Source of the DNA: Arthrobacter wenxiniae
GTDB lineage: Bacteria; Actinomycetota; Actinomycetes; Actinomycetales; Micrococcaceae
Assembly (NCBI RefSeq): GCF_013376105.1
Contig: NZ_JAAMFM010000002.1
Location: 186,001 to 250,000, forward strand
Length of the DNA: 64,000 bases
Reading direction: 5' to 3'
Shown: positions 7,852 through 16,500 of the stretch, one piece after another
How positions within the stretch are numbered: position 1 is the first letter of the stretch
Layout of the letters: each line of letters opens with the position of its first letter
Notes under the pieces: generated by a model
The model's input: only the letters and a program-made list of their open reading frames with translations
Databases searched by the model: none
What the model was told of the DNA's origin: nothing
Translations under genes and position numbers: made by a program

Positions 7852-8622
7852 CTACTCCGCGGTGAACGCTGTCCGGAACGCGTCGAGGGCTGCGTCGCTG
7901 TCGCCCTTCGCCCAGGCCTCCAGGCCCACGGTGCCATGGTAGCCGGCGTCGAGCAGGGCCCGGTGGACGGCGGCGTAATTGACCTCCCCGGTGCCCGGTT
8001 CGCAGCGGCCGGGGACGTCCGCCACCTGGATTTCGCCGATGTGCGGCAGGGATTGGCGCACCAGCCCGATGAGGTTTCCCTCCCCCATTTGGGCGTGGTA
8101 GAGGTCCAGCATCATCTTCACGTTCGGGTGTCCGGCGCCTTCCACGAGGGCCCGGGTGTCCTTGGCGCGGGCCAGCGGGATGCCGGGGTGGTCAAGGATC
8201 GTGTTCAGGTTTTCCAGGCAAAACGTGATGCCGTGCTTCTCGCCGAGGCTGCCCAGCCTGTGCAGCGTCCGGGCGCCCGTGAGCCACATGGTCCCCGTGG
8301 ATCGGTGCCGGGGGCGGGCGGCCTGGCCGTCGACGAGCTCGGCCGGGTGGACCACCATCCGCGGAATCCCGAGTTCCAGCGCCGCCGGGATGAGGTCGGC
8401 GGCCGTCCGGACCACCTCGTCGCAGCTGTCCGGGTCCACCACGCTGCCCGCACTGTACCCGGTCATCGAGGAGAACACCGCCCCCGTCGCCTTGAGCTCC
8501 TTGATGTCCTTGGTGCGGGTGTCCCACAGTTCGACGTCGAACCCCGCGGCGTGGATGGCGCGCACGCGGTCGGCGAAGGGAAGCTCCGTGTAAACCATTT
8601 CCGCGCAGACGGCCAGGCGCAT
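7852..8622 (-). CDS. TIM-barrel sugar-phosphate isomerase/epimerase (hydroxypyruvate isomerase-like)
   Basis: 256 aa, AP-endonuclease-2 type TIM barrel. Likely metal ligands are in FCLENLN (Glu, middle), MMLDLYHAQM (Asp and His) and GLEAW (Glu near the C-terminus), as in Hyi and related isomerases. The start ATG at 8622 overlaps the stop of the upstream dehydrogenase (TGATG), so the two are translationally coupled. With the dehydrogenase and the LacI operators it probably takes part in catabolism of a sugar, polyol or sugar acid that I cannot name. Confidence 0.88.
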   Translation of the reverse strand: MRLAVCAEMVYTELPFADRVRAIHAAGFDVELWDTRTKDIKELKATGAVFSSMTGYSAGSVVDPDSCDEVVRTAADLIPAALELGIPRMVVHPAELVDGQAARPRHRSTGTMWLTGARTLHRLGSLGEKHGITFCLENLNTILDHPGIPLARAKDTRALVEGAGHPNVKMMLDLYHAQMGEGNLIGLVRQSLPHIGEIQVADVPGRCEPGTGEVNYAAVHRALLDAGYHGTVGLEAWAKGDSDAALDAFRTAFTAE

Positions 8623-9716
8623 CAGGCGCCTGCCCCTGCATCGGCCGGAGCGACGGCGGCGGGCAGCCCGGTCTTGACCGATTCAATGCAGGCCAGCGCC
8701 ACGGCCAGGGCCCGTCGGGCGTCCGCGCCGGTCGGCGTGGTTGCAGCGCTTTCGACTGGCCCGCCCGCCCCGGTGCGCCCGGCGACGGTGGCCGCGAAGT
8801 CGGCCAGCTCGTCCGTGTACGCCTGCCGGAACAGTTCCACGTTCAGCCGTGGGGTGTCCGCGGACATGCCGCCGGCGGTGTACCGGCGGGCCGCAGTTTC
8901 GGTGCGCCTGCCGGCCTGGACCATGCCCTTCGAGCCAAACACCTCGCCGCGGATGTCATAGCCGTAAAGTGCGCTGAAGCTGGCCTCGGCCACCGCGATG
9001 GCGCCGTTGCCGTACCGGATGGTCACCACCGCGGTGTCCAGGAAGCCCTGGTCCTTGAAGCCGGGTTCCACCAGGGCGTCGGCGACGGCGTGGACCTCCA
9101 CCGGTTCCGCGCCGGCGTTGAACCAGTTGAGGGTGTCGAAGTCATGGATCAGGGTCTCCAGGAAGATGGTCCACGGCGGGGTCCTCGCCGCGCCGGGAAT
9201 GCTGCCCGTGCCGGGGTCGCGGGTGAGCGAGCGCAGCAGCTGCGGGCGCCCCACCACGCCCGCGGCAATGTCCGCCTTGGCCGCCAGGAAGTCTTCGGCA
9301 TAGCGGCGGTTGAAGCCAACCTGGAAGTGCACTCCCGCGGCGGCGACGTCGGCCAGTGCGGCGTCAAGCTCCCCCAGCGACTGCGCGGCCGGCTTCTCGC
9401 AAAACACCTGCTTGCCGGCCGCGGCCGCCTGCGAAATCAGGCCGGCATGGAACCGGGCCGGGCTGGCGATGACGACGCCGTCGATGTCCGGGTCCGCGAA
9501 TAGGTCGGCCGCGTCGGCGCTCACCCTGGCGTCGCCCAGGCGGGCCGCGAGTGCCCGTGCGGCGTCGAGCGCCGGGTCCGCGACAGCGGCGAGTTCGACG
9601 CCGGGCAGGCGCCTTGCGATGCTCTCGGCGTGAAAGGCGCCGATCCAGCCGGCGCCGATGAGGCCCAGGCGGACCGCCGGGGCGCTGGCGGTGAACGTTT
9701 CCAACAAATAGGCCAT
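8622..9716 (-). CDS. Gfo/Idh/MocA-family NAD(P)-dependent oxidoreductase
   Basis: 364 aa from ATG 9716, which has AAGGGA upstream; the frame extends to 9752 but without a ribosome site. The N-terminal Rossmann motif is GLIGAGWIGAFHAESI. CEKPAAQSL holds the conserved Glu-Lys-Pro and HDFDTLNW the usual catalytic His/Asp region. Family members oxidise inositols or sugar-type alcohols. First gene of the unit facing away from the LacI gene, with an operator at 9754-9769 just before its start. Confidence 0.92.
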   Translation of the reverse strand: MAYLLETFTASAPAVRLGLIGAGWIGAFHAESIARRLPGVELAAVADPALDAARALAARLGDARVSADAADLFADPDIDGVVIASPARFHAGLISQAAAAGKQVFCEKPAAQSLGELDAALADVAAAGVHFQVGFNRRYAEDFLAAKADIAAGVVGRPQLLRSLTRDPGTGSIPGAARTPPWTIFLETLIHDFDTLNWFNAGAEPVEVHAVADALVEPGFKDQGFLDTAVVTIRYGNGAIAVAEASFSALYGYDIRGEVFGSKGMVQAGRRTETAARRYTAGGMSADTPRLNVELFRQAYTDELADFAATVAGRTGAGGPVESAATTPTGADARRALAVALACIESVKTGLPAAVAPADAGAGA

Positions 9717-9753
9717 GGGTCTTCCCTTCAGGGTGATGGCCGCCGAGAACAAA

Positions 9754-9769
9754 ACTAGATCGATCTAGT
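9754..9769. promoter_or_regulatory. LacI-family operator O1
   Basis: ACTAGATCGATCTAGT, a perfect 16-bp palindrome with the central CG typical of LacI-family sites. It lies 38 bp before the dehydrogenase start in the divergent promoter region. Confidence 0.85.
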
Positions 9770-9808
9770 CCGGCGTTGGAACCAGTTTTGCACGTGGCGC
9801 CCAAAAAA

Positions 9809-9824
9809 ACTAGATCGATCCAGT
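9809..9824. promoter_or_regulatory. LacI-family operator O2
   Basis: ACTAGATCGATCCAGT, one base from a perfect palindrome and one base from O1. The centres of O1 and O2 are 55 bp apart. It lies 42 bp before the LacI start, so it probably serves autoregulation as well. Confidence 0.85.
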
Positions 9825-9865
9825 AAACTTTGTTCATCAACCCCCATCGAAGAGCAGGAGTGCCC

Positions 9866-10960
9866 GTGGCCGCCGCCCCACGCACCACCATGGCCGACGT
9901 CGCGGCCGCCGCGGGCGTGTCCAGGGCGCTCGTCTCGATCGTGATCCGCGGGGCGGCGGGAGCCAGCGACGCCACCCGCCGGCACGTGCTGCAGGTCGCT
10001 GCGGATCTTGGATATCGGCCGGACACGCGGGCGCGTCTCCTGCGCAGCAGCCGGACGCGGCTGATTGGCGTGGTCTTCAACGTCACCGAGCCCTACCACG
10101 CCGAACTTGTCGAGCTGCTGTATGAGGCCGCGGATGCCGAAGGCTATGCCGTCACGCTCAGTGCCACGGGCCCCAGGCGCGGGGAGCGGGAGGCCGTTGA
10201 ATCGCTGCTGGACCTCGGCGCGGAGGCCGTCATCATCATTGCCCCGTCCGGGACGGCGGGGCAGCTGGCGGGGTTCCCGGTCCCGGTGGTCTCCCTGCTG
10301 GGGACGGTCGGGGGCGCGGAGCCAGGCACCTTCAGCAGCGTCTCCAGCGATGAAGGTGCCGGAATCCGCCTGGCCATGGGCCACCTGCGGGGGCTCGGGC
10401 ACCGGCGGATCGCCCACATCGACGGCGGTTCCGCCGTGGGGTCCGCCGCCCGCCGCGGCGCCTACGAGGCATGCATGGACGGCAGCGGCGAGGCCGCGGT
10501 GGTGCTGCCCGGCGGACCGCTGGAGTCCGACGGCTCGCGGGCCGCGGCCGCGCTGCTCACCTCGATGGGCTGGCCGCTCCCCCCGCACGACGCCGGCCCC
10601 GCCGCCCGCGGGACCGCCGCCTCCCCGGCCCGCCCCGCCACCGGCGGACGGGCATCCGGCGCGCCGACCGCCGTCGTGATTTTCAATGACCGCAGCGCCT
10701 TGGGCGCGCTGGACACCTTCCGCGCGGCGGGGCTCCGGGTCCCCGGCGGGCTGTCCGTGGTGGGGTACGACAACTCCCGCATGGCGCGGCTGGAACACAT
10801 CAACCTCACCACCATCGGGCAGGACGGGGCGGAACTGGCGGCGGCCGCCGTCCGGAGCGCCGCGGCGCGGATTGGCGGCGGGCCGGGACAGGACGTGGTG
10901 GTCGCGCCTTCCCTGGTGCGCGGCGGGACCACGGCGGCCCCTGCTCCCCCGGGAACGTGA
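9866..10960 (+). CDS. LacI-family transcriptional regulator
   Basis: 364 aa from GTG 9866, with AGGAG 5 nt upstream; the frame is open from 9830 but lacks a ribosome site there. The HTH is MADVAAAAGVSRALVSIVIRG, followed by the hinge region and a periplasmic-binding-protein-like effector domain (FNDRSALGALD and SVVGYDNSRMARL near the end). A Pro/Ala/Gly-rich insertion of about 30 residues precedes AVVIFNDRS and is unusual. Two matching operators lie between it and the divergent dehydrogenase gene. Confidence 0.94.
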   Translation: MAAAPRTTMADVAAAAGVSRALVSIVIRGAAGASDATRRHVLQVAADLGYRPDTRARLLRSSRTRLIGVVFNVTEPYHAELVELLYEAADAEGYAVTLSATGPRRGEREAVESLLDLGAEAVIIIAPSGTAGQLAGFPVPVVSLLGTVGGAEPGTFSSVSSDEGAGIRLAMGHLRGLGHRRIAHIDGGSAVGSAARRGAYEACMDGSGEAAVVLPGGPLESDGSRAAAALLTSMGWPLPPHDAGPAARGTAASPARPATGGRASGAPTAVVIFNDRSALGALDTFRAAGLRVPGGLSVVGYDNSRMARLEHINLTTIGQDGAELAAAAVRSAAARIGGGPGQDVVVAPSLVRGGTTAAPAPPGT

Positions 10961-11057
10961 TCCCGAGCGGGCCGCAGTCCAGGTCCGGGCCAAAGATCCG
11001 GTGGCGCTGACTCCCCTGGTCATGCGGCGTGGGTTCGCCTCGATGCTGGTGCGGTTG

Positions 11058-12023
11058 CTAGTGGGGCAGCTGCCCGGCGGTTTCGGCCACTTCGGCTTCG
11101 AGTTCCTGCGCGAGGTCCCCGTGGCTGCCGAGGGCTTCGAGTTCGTGGGCGAGTTCGGCCAGTTCCGCGCCGCCGGCCATTTGGGCGGTGAGTTCGTCCA
11201 GGGTGATGTCCTTCTTGTCGTAGTAGCCGATCGACTTCCCGCGCTTGAGCAGCAGGAACCTGTCCCCCACGGGGAAGGCGTGGTGGGGGTTGTGGGTGAT
11301 GAAGATGACGCCCAGGCCGCGGTCGCGGGCCTGGAGGATGTAGCGCAGCACCACGCCGGACTGCTTCACGCCCAGCGCCGCGGTGGGCTCGTCCAGGATC
11401 AGGGCCTTCGCCCCGAAGTGCACGGCCCGGGCGATGGCCACGCACTGGCGCTCGCCGCCGGAGAGCTGGCCGATGGGCTGCTCCACGTCACGAAGGTCGA
11501 TCCCCATGTCGGCCAACTCGTTCTTGGTGATCTCCTTCATGGCCTTCACGTCCAGGCGCCTGAACGGGCCCCGCCCGGTGGTGATTTCCGAGCCGAGGAA
11601 GAAGTTGCGCCAGATCGGCATCAGCCCCACCACGGCCAGGTCCTGGTACACGGCCGCGATGCCCGAGTCCAGGGCCTCCCGGGGGCTGGTCAGCTTCCGC
11701 TCCTGGCCCATGATCTTGAACGTGCCCTCGTCGTGCTGGTGCAGGCCGGCGATGATCTTGATCAGTGTCGACTTCCCCGCACCGTTGTCGCCCAGCACGC
11801 AGGTGACCCGGCCCATGTCCACGGCCATGGTCACCTCCGTCAGGGCGATGATGTTCCCGTAGTGCTTGCCCACCCCCTCCAGCTCCATCAAGTGCACGGG
11901 CGTGTGGGTCAGGGGGTCCGTCTCGTTTTGCAGCAAGGTTTCCTGGTCAATGGTGGGCCCGGTCCCGGTGGGCCCGGCGGCGTGCTTGGCGGTTTCGTTG
12001 GAATTCATGTCATTGGCAGTCAT
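11058..12023 (-). CDS. Sugar ABC importer, ATP-binding protein
   Basis: 321 aa with one nucleotide-binding domain: Walker A GDNGAGKST, signature LSGGE, Walker B ALILDEP and switch ITHN. This is the single-domain type (FrcA/IatA-like), not the double RbsA type. About 45 polar residues precede the domain, so ATG 12023 could be too early; a later start is possible. The C-terminal tail is Glu/Ala-rich (about 35 residues). Last gene of a three-gene importer transcribed from 14144 down. Confidence 0.92.
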   Translation of the reverse strand: MTANDMNSNETAKHAAGPTGTGPTIDQETLLQNETDPLTHTPVHLMELEGVGKHYGNIIALTEVTMAVDMGRVTCVLGDNGAGKSTLIKIIAGLHQHDEGTFKIMGQERKLTSPREALDSGIAAVYQDLAVVGLMPIWRNFFLGSEITTGRGPFRRLDVKAMKEITKNELADMGIDLRDVEQPIGQLSGGERQCVAIARAVHFGAKALILDEPTAALGVKQSGVVLRYILQARDRGLGVIFITHNPHHAFPVGDRFLLLKRGKSIGYYDKKDITLDELTAQMAGGAELAELAHELEALGSHGDLAQELEAEVAETAGQLPH

Positions 12024-12036
12024 GGTGTCCCGTCCT

Positions 12037-13080
12037 TTACTTGCTGTCCGCGCGGCGCTTGACGATCAGGTTGACAATGGTGGCCAGCAGCAGCATCAGG
12101 CCCAGGAAGAACTTGAACCAGTCCGGGTTCCACTGCGCGTACACGATGCCCTTGTTCGCCATGCCGAAGATGAACGCGCCGATCGCGCCGCCGATGGCGG
12201 AGCCGTAGCCGCCGGTGAGCAGGCAGCCGCCGATCACGGCCGCGATGATGTACAGGAACTCGTTGCCGATCCCCTCCCCGGACTGCACGGCGTCAAAGGC
12301 GAAGAGGTTGTGCATGCCCAAAACCCAGCCGCAGAACCCCACGCCCATGAACAGGCCGATCTTGGTCCACTTCACCGGCACGCCCACGGCGCGGGCCGCG
12401 TTCTCGTCCCCGCCCACGGCAAAGATCCAGTTGCCCACCCGGGTCCGCAACAGCAGCCAGGAGGTGATCGCGACCAGGATGATCCAGATGAACACCGGGG
12501 ACTTCAGGTCCACCCCGGCAATGGTGAAGTCGTTGGCGAACACCGCCTGGGCGGAGGCGAAGCCATCCATCGTGGCAATGGACGGGGTTGCGACGCTGCC
12601 GCCAATCAGGCGGGTCAGGGCCAGGTTCAGCCCGGTCAGCATCAGGAAGGTGGCCAGGGTGACGATGAAGCTGGGCAGCTTCGTCTTCATCAGGATCCAG
12701 CCGTTCACGAACCCGATCGCCAGGGAGACCACCAGGGCCAGGCCCACCCCGACCCACACGTTCACGGAGAAGTACCAGCTGAACAGGGACGCCGTCAGCG
12801 CCGAGCTGATCACCGCGACGCCGGCGGAAAGGTCGAACTCCCCGCCAATCATCAACAGGGCCACGCCCACGGCCATGATCCCGATGGTCGAGGACCCGTA
12901 CAGCACCGTGGCGAAGGAGTTCGCCTGGAGGAACACCGGGGCCACGATCGAGAAGAAGATGAACAGGACGATCGCACCGACCAGCGCGCCGATCTCCGGC
13001 CGTCCCAAAAGGTTTGAGACCATGCCGCGCTTGCCGACGCGTTCATCCAGGGCCGGCGGGGGCTTGAGAAGTGTTGTCAT
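12037..13080 (-). CDS. Sugar ABC importer, permease
   Basis: 347 aa, strongly hydrophobic with 8-10 predicted helices, of the RbsC/FrcC/XylH type. It has the conserved GGEFDLSAG near the third helix and GGxxLxGGxGS-like GGCLLTGGYGSAIGG near the end. It follows the binding-protein gene across a strong intercistronic hairpin and precedes the ATPase gene by 13 bp. Confidence 0.94.
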   Translation of the reverse strand: MTTLLKPPPALDERVGKRGMVSNLLGRPEIGALVGAIVLFIFFSIVAPVFLQANSFATVLYGSSTIGIMAVGVALLMIGGEFDLSAGVAVISSALTASLFSWYFSVNVWVGVGLALVVSLAIGFVNGWILMKTKLPSFIVTLATFLMLTGLNLALTRLIGGSVATPSIATMDGFASAQAVFANDFTIAGVDLKSPVFIWIILVAITSWLLLRTRVGNWIFAVGGDENAARAVGVPVKWTKIGLFMGVGFCGWVLGMHNLFAFDAVQSGEGIGNEFLYIIAAVIGGCLLTGGYGSAIGGAIGAFIFGMANKGIVYAQWNPDWFKFFLGLMLLLATIVNLIVKRRADSK

Positions 13081-13094
13081 AGGTTTCTCCTAAT

Positions 13095-13139
13095 CTTGCC
13101 CGGGCCCGCGGGGACACGCCCCGCGGGCCCGGAAGCAAG
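13095..13139 (-). other. Intercistronic GC hairpin between binding-protein and permease genes
   Basis: CCGGGCCCGCGGGG (13100-13113) pairs perfectly with 13119-13132 around the 5-nt loop ACACG, and CTTGC/GCAAG (13095-13099, 13135-13139) extends the stem past a small AA bulge. There is no T-tract. Its place right after the binding-protein gene fits a 3'-end stabiliser or attenuator that keeps the binding protein more abundant than the permease. Confidence 0.8.
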
Positions 13140-13145
13140 CCATCC

Positions 13146-14144
13146 CTAGCGGATGCCTTCCTTGGCGAACTTGAGGACGGCGGGGGCGTTGGTCTTGTCA
13201 ATGATGGCCGGGCCGGTCAGCACGGGCAGCCCGCCGCCCACCATGAACCCGCCGCGATAGTACTGCCACAGCGCGTCAATGGAGTCATACCCCTGCAGCC
13301 ACGGCTGCTGGTCAACGGTGAACTGCACCTTGCCGTCGATGATTGATTGGATCAGCTCGCCGCTGAGGTCAAACGAGGCCACCTTGACCTTGGCGGCCAG
13401 GTTCAGGGCGCCAACGGCCTTCACGATGGTTGCCGTGAACGGGGCGCCCAGGCCGATGATGGCGTCGGCGCCCGGGGTGGATTGCAGCTTCGCGGTGACG
13501 GTGGAGGCAACCTGGGTCATGTCGGTGCCCTGGACATAGAGGATCTCGGTTCCGGGCACCTTGGTCTTGACGCCGGCGCACCGGGCTTCAAGCGCCACGT
13601 TCCCCTGCTCCTGGATCACGCACAGTGGATGCGTCACGCCCTCCTCGGCCAGCCGCGTGCCGACCGCGGCGCCGGCCACGTTCTCATCCGATCCGAAGTG
13701 GGTGAACGCGCCAACGCTCTTGAAGACGTCTTCGCCGGAATTCAGGCTGACCACCGGAATGCCGGCATCCTCCGCCTTCTTCAGCACGGCCTTGAGGGCG
13801 TCAGGCTTGGCCAGCGTGACGGCGATGCCGGCCACCTTCTGGTCGATGGCCTGCTGGACCAGCTGGGCCTGCCTGCCGCCGTCGGGATCCGAAGTGTAGA
13901 GCAGGTCGACATTGTCCTTGGTGGCCGCCTCCTGGGCACCCTTGCGGACAATGTCCCAAAAGGTGTCGCCCGGGGCGGCGTGGGTGATGAGGGCGATCTT
14001 GATGCTCGGCGTGGTGGCCACCTTGCCCCCATTGCTGCCCCCGGTGTCCGCGGGCCGGCCGCCGGAACTTGAACAAGCACTCAATGCGAGCATTGGCACG
14101 ATGGCGGCAACGACGGCCAGCCTCTGCCAAGAAATCTTTTTCAC
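13146..14144 (-). CDS. Sugar ABC importer, substrate-binding lipoprotein
   Basis: 332 aa from a GTG start with AAGGAG upstream. A lipoprotein signal occupies residues 1-24 with lipobox LSAC. The rest is a periplasmic-binding fold of the ribose/inositol class (KIALITHAAPGDTFWDIVRKG, DQQPWLQGYDSIDALWQYY). First gene of the importer. Its promoter and a palindrome lie just upstream. Together with the adjacent isomerase, dehydrogenase and LacI genes it suggests uptake of a polyol or rare sugar. Confidence 0.93.
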   Translation of the reverse strand: MKKISWQRLAVVAAIVPMLALSACSSSGGRPADTGGSNGGKVATTPSIKIALITHAAPGDTFWDIVRKGAQEAATKDNVDLLYTSDPDGGRQAQLVQQAIDQKVAGIAVTLAKPDALKAVLKKAEDAGIPVVSLNSGEDVFKSVGAFTHFGSDENVAGAAVGTRLAEEGVTHPLCVIQEQGNVALEARCAGVKTKVPGTEILYVQGTDMTQVASTVTAKLQSTPGADAIIGLGAPFTATIVKAVGALNLAAKVKVASFDLSGELIQSIIDGKVQFTVDQQPWLQGYDSIDALWQYYRGGFMVGGGLPVLTGPAIIDKTNAPAVLKFAKEGIR

Positions 14145-14195
14145 TTGCGGTCTCCTTCACATTGGGACTCATGCCGGGGCATCGTCGCCCAGCCA

Positions 14196-14213
14196 CTATG
14201 TTCCGCTACATAG
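14196..14213. promoter_or_regulatory. Candidate operator of the sugar ABC operon
   Basis: CTATGTTCCGCTACATAG: 6-bp arms CTATGT/ACATAG around 6 bp, lying just downstream of the -10 box of the importer promoter. It does not resemble the ACTAGATCGATCTAGT operators, so a different regulator is likely. Confidence 0.55.
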
Positions 14214-14242
14214 ATCATCGTGACGCCAATCACTAAAGTCAA
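14214..14242 (-). promoter_or_regulatory. Promoter of the sugar ABC operon
   Basis: On the minus strand TTGACT (14242-14237) and GATGAT (14219-14214) are 17 bp apart. The leader to the GTG start is about 65 nt. Confidence 0.6.
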
Positions 14243-14383
14243 TAGTTTGTCCTGACATTAGGATGTTTTTACGTGGATCCGCATCCGATGTTCGATTGTT
14301 ACGGTCCACAACCGGCGTCGTACAGCATCGTGGTGGCTGACGTCGGGGGTGAGGTCGCGCGGGGTTTATTCGTCACGGACCCC

Positions 14384-15598
14384 TCAGGCCTTGGACGGTT
14401 GCGGCGCAGCCGCACGGTCCTGCCCGTCCGCCGGGGAAAGGGTGCTGCGCGCCTGCCGTCGGCTGTCGGTTGCGGCAAACACCATGACCGCCAGGCCCAG
14501 CACGGTCATCCCAGCGCCAGCCCAGATGGGCGAGGTGTAGCCAAGTCCGGCCGTGATGACCACCCCGCCCAGCCAGGCGCCAAGGGCGTTGCCCACGTTG
14601 AAGGCGCCAATGTTGGCCCCCGAGGCCAGCGTCGGGGCAGCCCAGGCGAACTTCATGACGCGCATCTGCAGGCCCGGGACCGTGGCAAAGCCGAAGCCGC
14701 CCATGAGGAGGAGGGCCACAATGGTCATGGGTTTGCTCGTGGCGGTCAGCGCAAATGCGGCCAGGGTGAGCGCCAGCGCCGCGATCACCACCAGCAGCGT
14801 GCTGTCGACATTGCGGTCCGCAGCCTTGCCGCCAAGGGTGTTGCCGATGAACAGGCCCACGCCGAACAGGATGAGCAGCCAGGGGACCGTGCTGGCGGCG
14901 AACCCGCCGCCGTCGGTCAGCGTGAAGGCGATGTAGGTGAACGCCCCGAACATTCCGCCATAGGCGAGGATGGTGACCGCGATCGACAACCAGACCTGAC
15001 GGGACCTGAACGCGCGCAGCTCCGCCCGGAGGCCGTGCCGGGATTCGGCCTGCGCGATGGCCGGGACAAGGACCATGATCCCGATGAGGGCAATGACGCC
15101 AATGGCAGTGATGGCCCAGAAGGTGGACCGCCAGCCGGCCTGCTGCCCAAGCAGCGTGCCCAACGGGACTCCCAGGACATTCGCGACGGTCAGCCCGGTG
15201 AACATGACGGCAATGGCGCCGGCCTTCCTGTCCGGGGCCACCATGTCAGATGCCACCACGGCGCCGATGCCAAAGAAGGCGCCATGGCACAGGGCGGCTA
15301 TGATGCGCCCGGCCATCATTAAGGCGTAGTCCGGGGACAGGGCGCAGAGCAGGTTGCCGGCAATGAACAGGACCAGCAGGCCCGCCAGCACGGGCTTGCG
15401 GGGAAGGCGGCTCACGGCGGCCGTCACCAGCAGGGCGCCCACCACCACGCTGAGGGCGTAGCCGGAAATGAACCAGCCGGCGGCGGCTTCACCGACCTGG
15501 AAGTCGGCGGCGACCTCGGGCAGCAGGCCCATGATCACGAACTCGGTGAGGCCAATGCCGAAACCTCCGACGGCGAGGGCTATCAGGCCAAGGGGCAT
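14384..15598 (-). CDS. MFS transporter, DHA1 (AraJ-like) efflux family
   Basis: 404 aa with 12 predicted helices, starting GLTEFVIMGLLPEVAADF, the usual first helix of the AraJ/drug-efflux (COG2814) group. Other marks are RIIAALCHGAFFGIGAVVASDMV and GVPLGTLLGQQAGWRSTFW. AAGGAG lies 4 nt before ATG 15598. Divergent from a marR gene with shared operators, so it is most likely a MarR-controlled efflux pump for toxic compounds. Confidence 0.93.
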   Translation of the reverse strand: MPLGLIALAVGGFGIGLTEFVIMGLLPEVAADFQVGEAAAGWFISGYALSVVVGALLVTAAVSRLPRKPVLAGLLVLFIAGNLLCALSPDYALMMAGRIIAALCHGAFFGIGAVVASDMVAPDRKAGAIAVMFTGLTVANVLGVPLGTLLGQQAGWRSTFWAITAIGVIALIGIMVLVPAIAQAESRHGLRAELRAFRSRQVWLSIAVTILAYGGMFGAFTYIAFTLTDGGGFAASTVPWLLILFGVGLFIGNTLGGKAADRNVDSTLLVVIAALALTLAAFALTATSKPMTIVALLLMGGFGFATVPGLQMRVMKFAWAAPTLASGANIGAFNVGNALGAWLGGVVITAGLGYTSPIWAGAGMTVLGLAVMVFAATDSRRQARSTLSPADGQDRAAAPQPSKA

Positions 15599-15646
15599 GA
15601 TTCTCCTTAGAAAATTTGGGGGCGGGATTTATGCGGCGTAAGCTAT

Positions 15647-15702
15647 TAGTTGCAGGCGCTGTATATATTGTTGCACAAGCAACTATAGCGCGCAAGCAAC
15701 TA
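15647..15702. promoter_or_regulatory. MarR operator cluster and marR -10 box
   Basis: TAGTTGC at 15647, GTTGCACAAGCAAC at 15670-15683 (perfect 5-bp arms) and GCAACTA at 15696-15702 are versions of one half-site. TATATT at 15664-15669 is a likely -10 for marR. Binding at the central palindrome would cover the transcription start, fitting repression of both divergent genes. Confidence 0.7.
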
Positions 15703-15745
15703 CTTTGGCGTGGGCTGCACGGCGGCGTGAACAGGAGGATTCCGG

Positions 15746-16204
15746 ATGGGCATCAGGGACGACGCCGTGGAGGTCAGGGCGCAGGGCTGGCGCACCCTCG
15801 CGGCATTGCATGGGCTGATCGAGGCGGGCTTGGAGAAGGCGCTGCAGGCGGACGCGCAGCTTTCCGTGGTGGAATTCACGGTGCTGGACGCGCTGAGCCG
15901 GCAGGACGGCTGGCACATGCGGATGCAGCAGCTGGGCCGCGCCACGGCCTTGAGCCCCAGCGCCACCACGCGGCTGGTCAACCGGCTCGAGGACCGCGGG
16001 CTCCTTACGCGCATTCTCTGCCAGGACGACCGCCGCGGCATCTACACGGAGCTCACGGCGTCCGGCTCGGAACTGCTGGTGCGCGCCCGGCCCGTCCACG
16101 ACGCCGCCCTTGAGGCGGCGCTGGCCGAGGCGGGCCAACTCCCCGAACTGGCGGCGCTGGTCCAGGCGCTCCCCCAGCTGCACGCGTCGGTCCCCGCCCG
16201 CTGA
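15746..16204 (+). CDS. MarR-family transcriptional regulator
   Basis: 152 aa. The winged-helix region includes MQQLGRATALSPSATTRLVNRLEDRGLLTR, and the wing DDRRGIYTELT. ATG 15746 has AGGAGG 7 nt upstream. Likely represses the divergent efflux gene and itself through the GTTGC palindromes. Its last 44 bases, including the stop, lie in a 65-bp segment that recurs after the inserted nuclease gene (17603-17667). Confidence 0.94.
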   Translation: MGIRDDAVEVRAQGWRTLAALHGLIEAGLEKALQADAQLSVVEFTVLDALSRQDGWHMRMQQLGRATALSPSATTRLVNRLEDRGLLTRILCQDDRRGIYTELTASGSELLVRARPVHDAALEAALAEAGQLPELAALVQALPQLHASVPAR

Positions 16205-16225
16205 GGCGCGCCTCCGGCACCGGGG
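16161..16225 (+). repeat. Direct repeat flanking the nuclease insertion, left copy
   Basis: 65 bp identical to 17603-17667 (offset 1442). It covers the last 15 codons or so of marR and 21 bp beyond the stop. One mismatch and five further matching bases extend it to the left (16155-16159). Confidence 0.93.
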
Positions 16226-16284
16226 GTCATCTCGAACGTCAACGGGCACGGCACCGGCGGTCTTCTCGAACGTCAACGAGGACG
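16217..16284. repeat. Two tandem 34-bp repeats after marR
   Basis: Two units with period 34 (16217-16250 and 16251-16284), sharing the core TCTCGAACGTCAACG with a few changes elsewhere. The core resembles the repeat GTCATCTCCAAGCTCAACGG near 34226-34245, so both may belong to one dispersed family. Confidence 0.75.
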
Positions 16285-16500
16285 GGGGGCGGCCGCACCG
16301 CCGCGCGGGCGGTGTACGGCCGCAGGAAACGGCACGCTGCGTCTATCCCTGCCCGGCTCGATCGCTCTCAGCAAGGACGGCGTATCGGCGTTGCCGTTTC
16401 ATGAAACTGCGACCCACAGCGGCTAAAGCTTGACGTACATCACCTACAAGGTAACTGTCTGATACATTCACAGTAAATAGTCAACGACGACCGGGGTGGA

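Noticed and set aside
16430-16470. Promoter for the inserted nuclease gene (TTGACG with a downstream TAACTG or GATACA)
   Set aside because: The -35 is fair, but no single -10 at a good distance stands out, so I did not list it.
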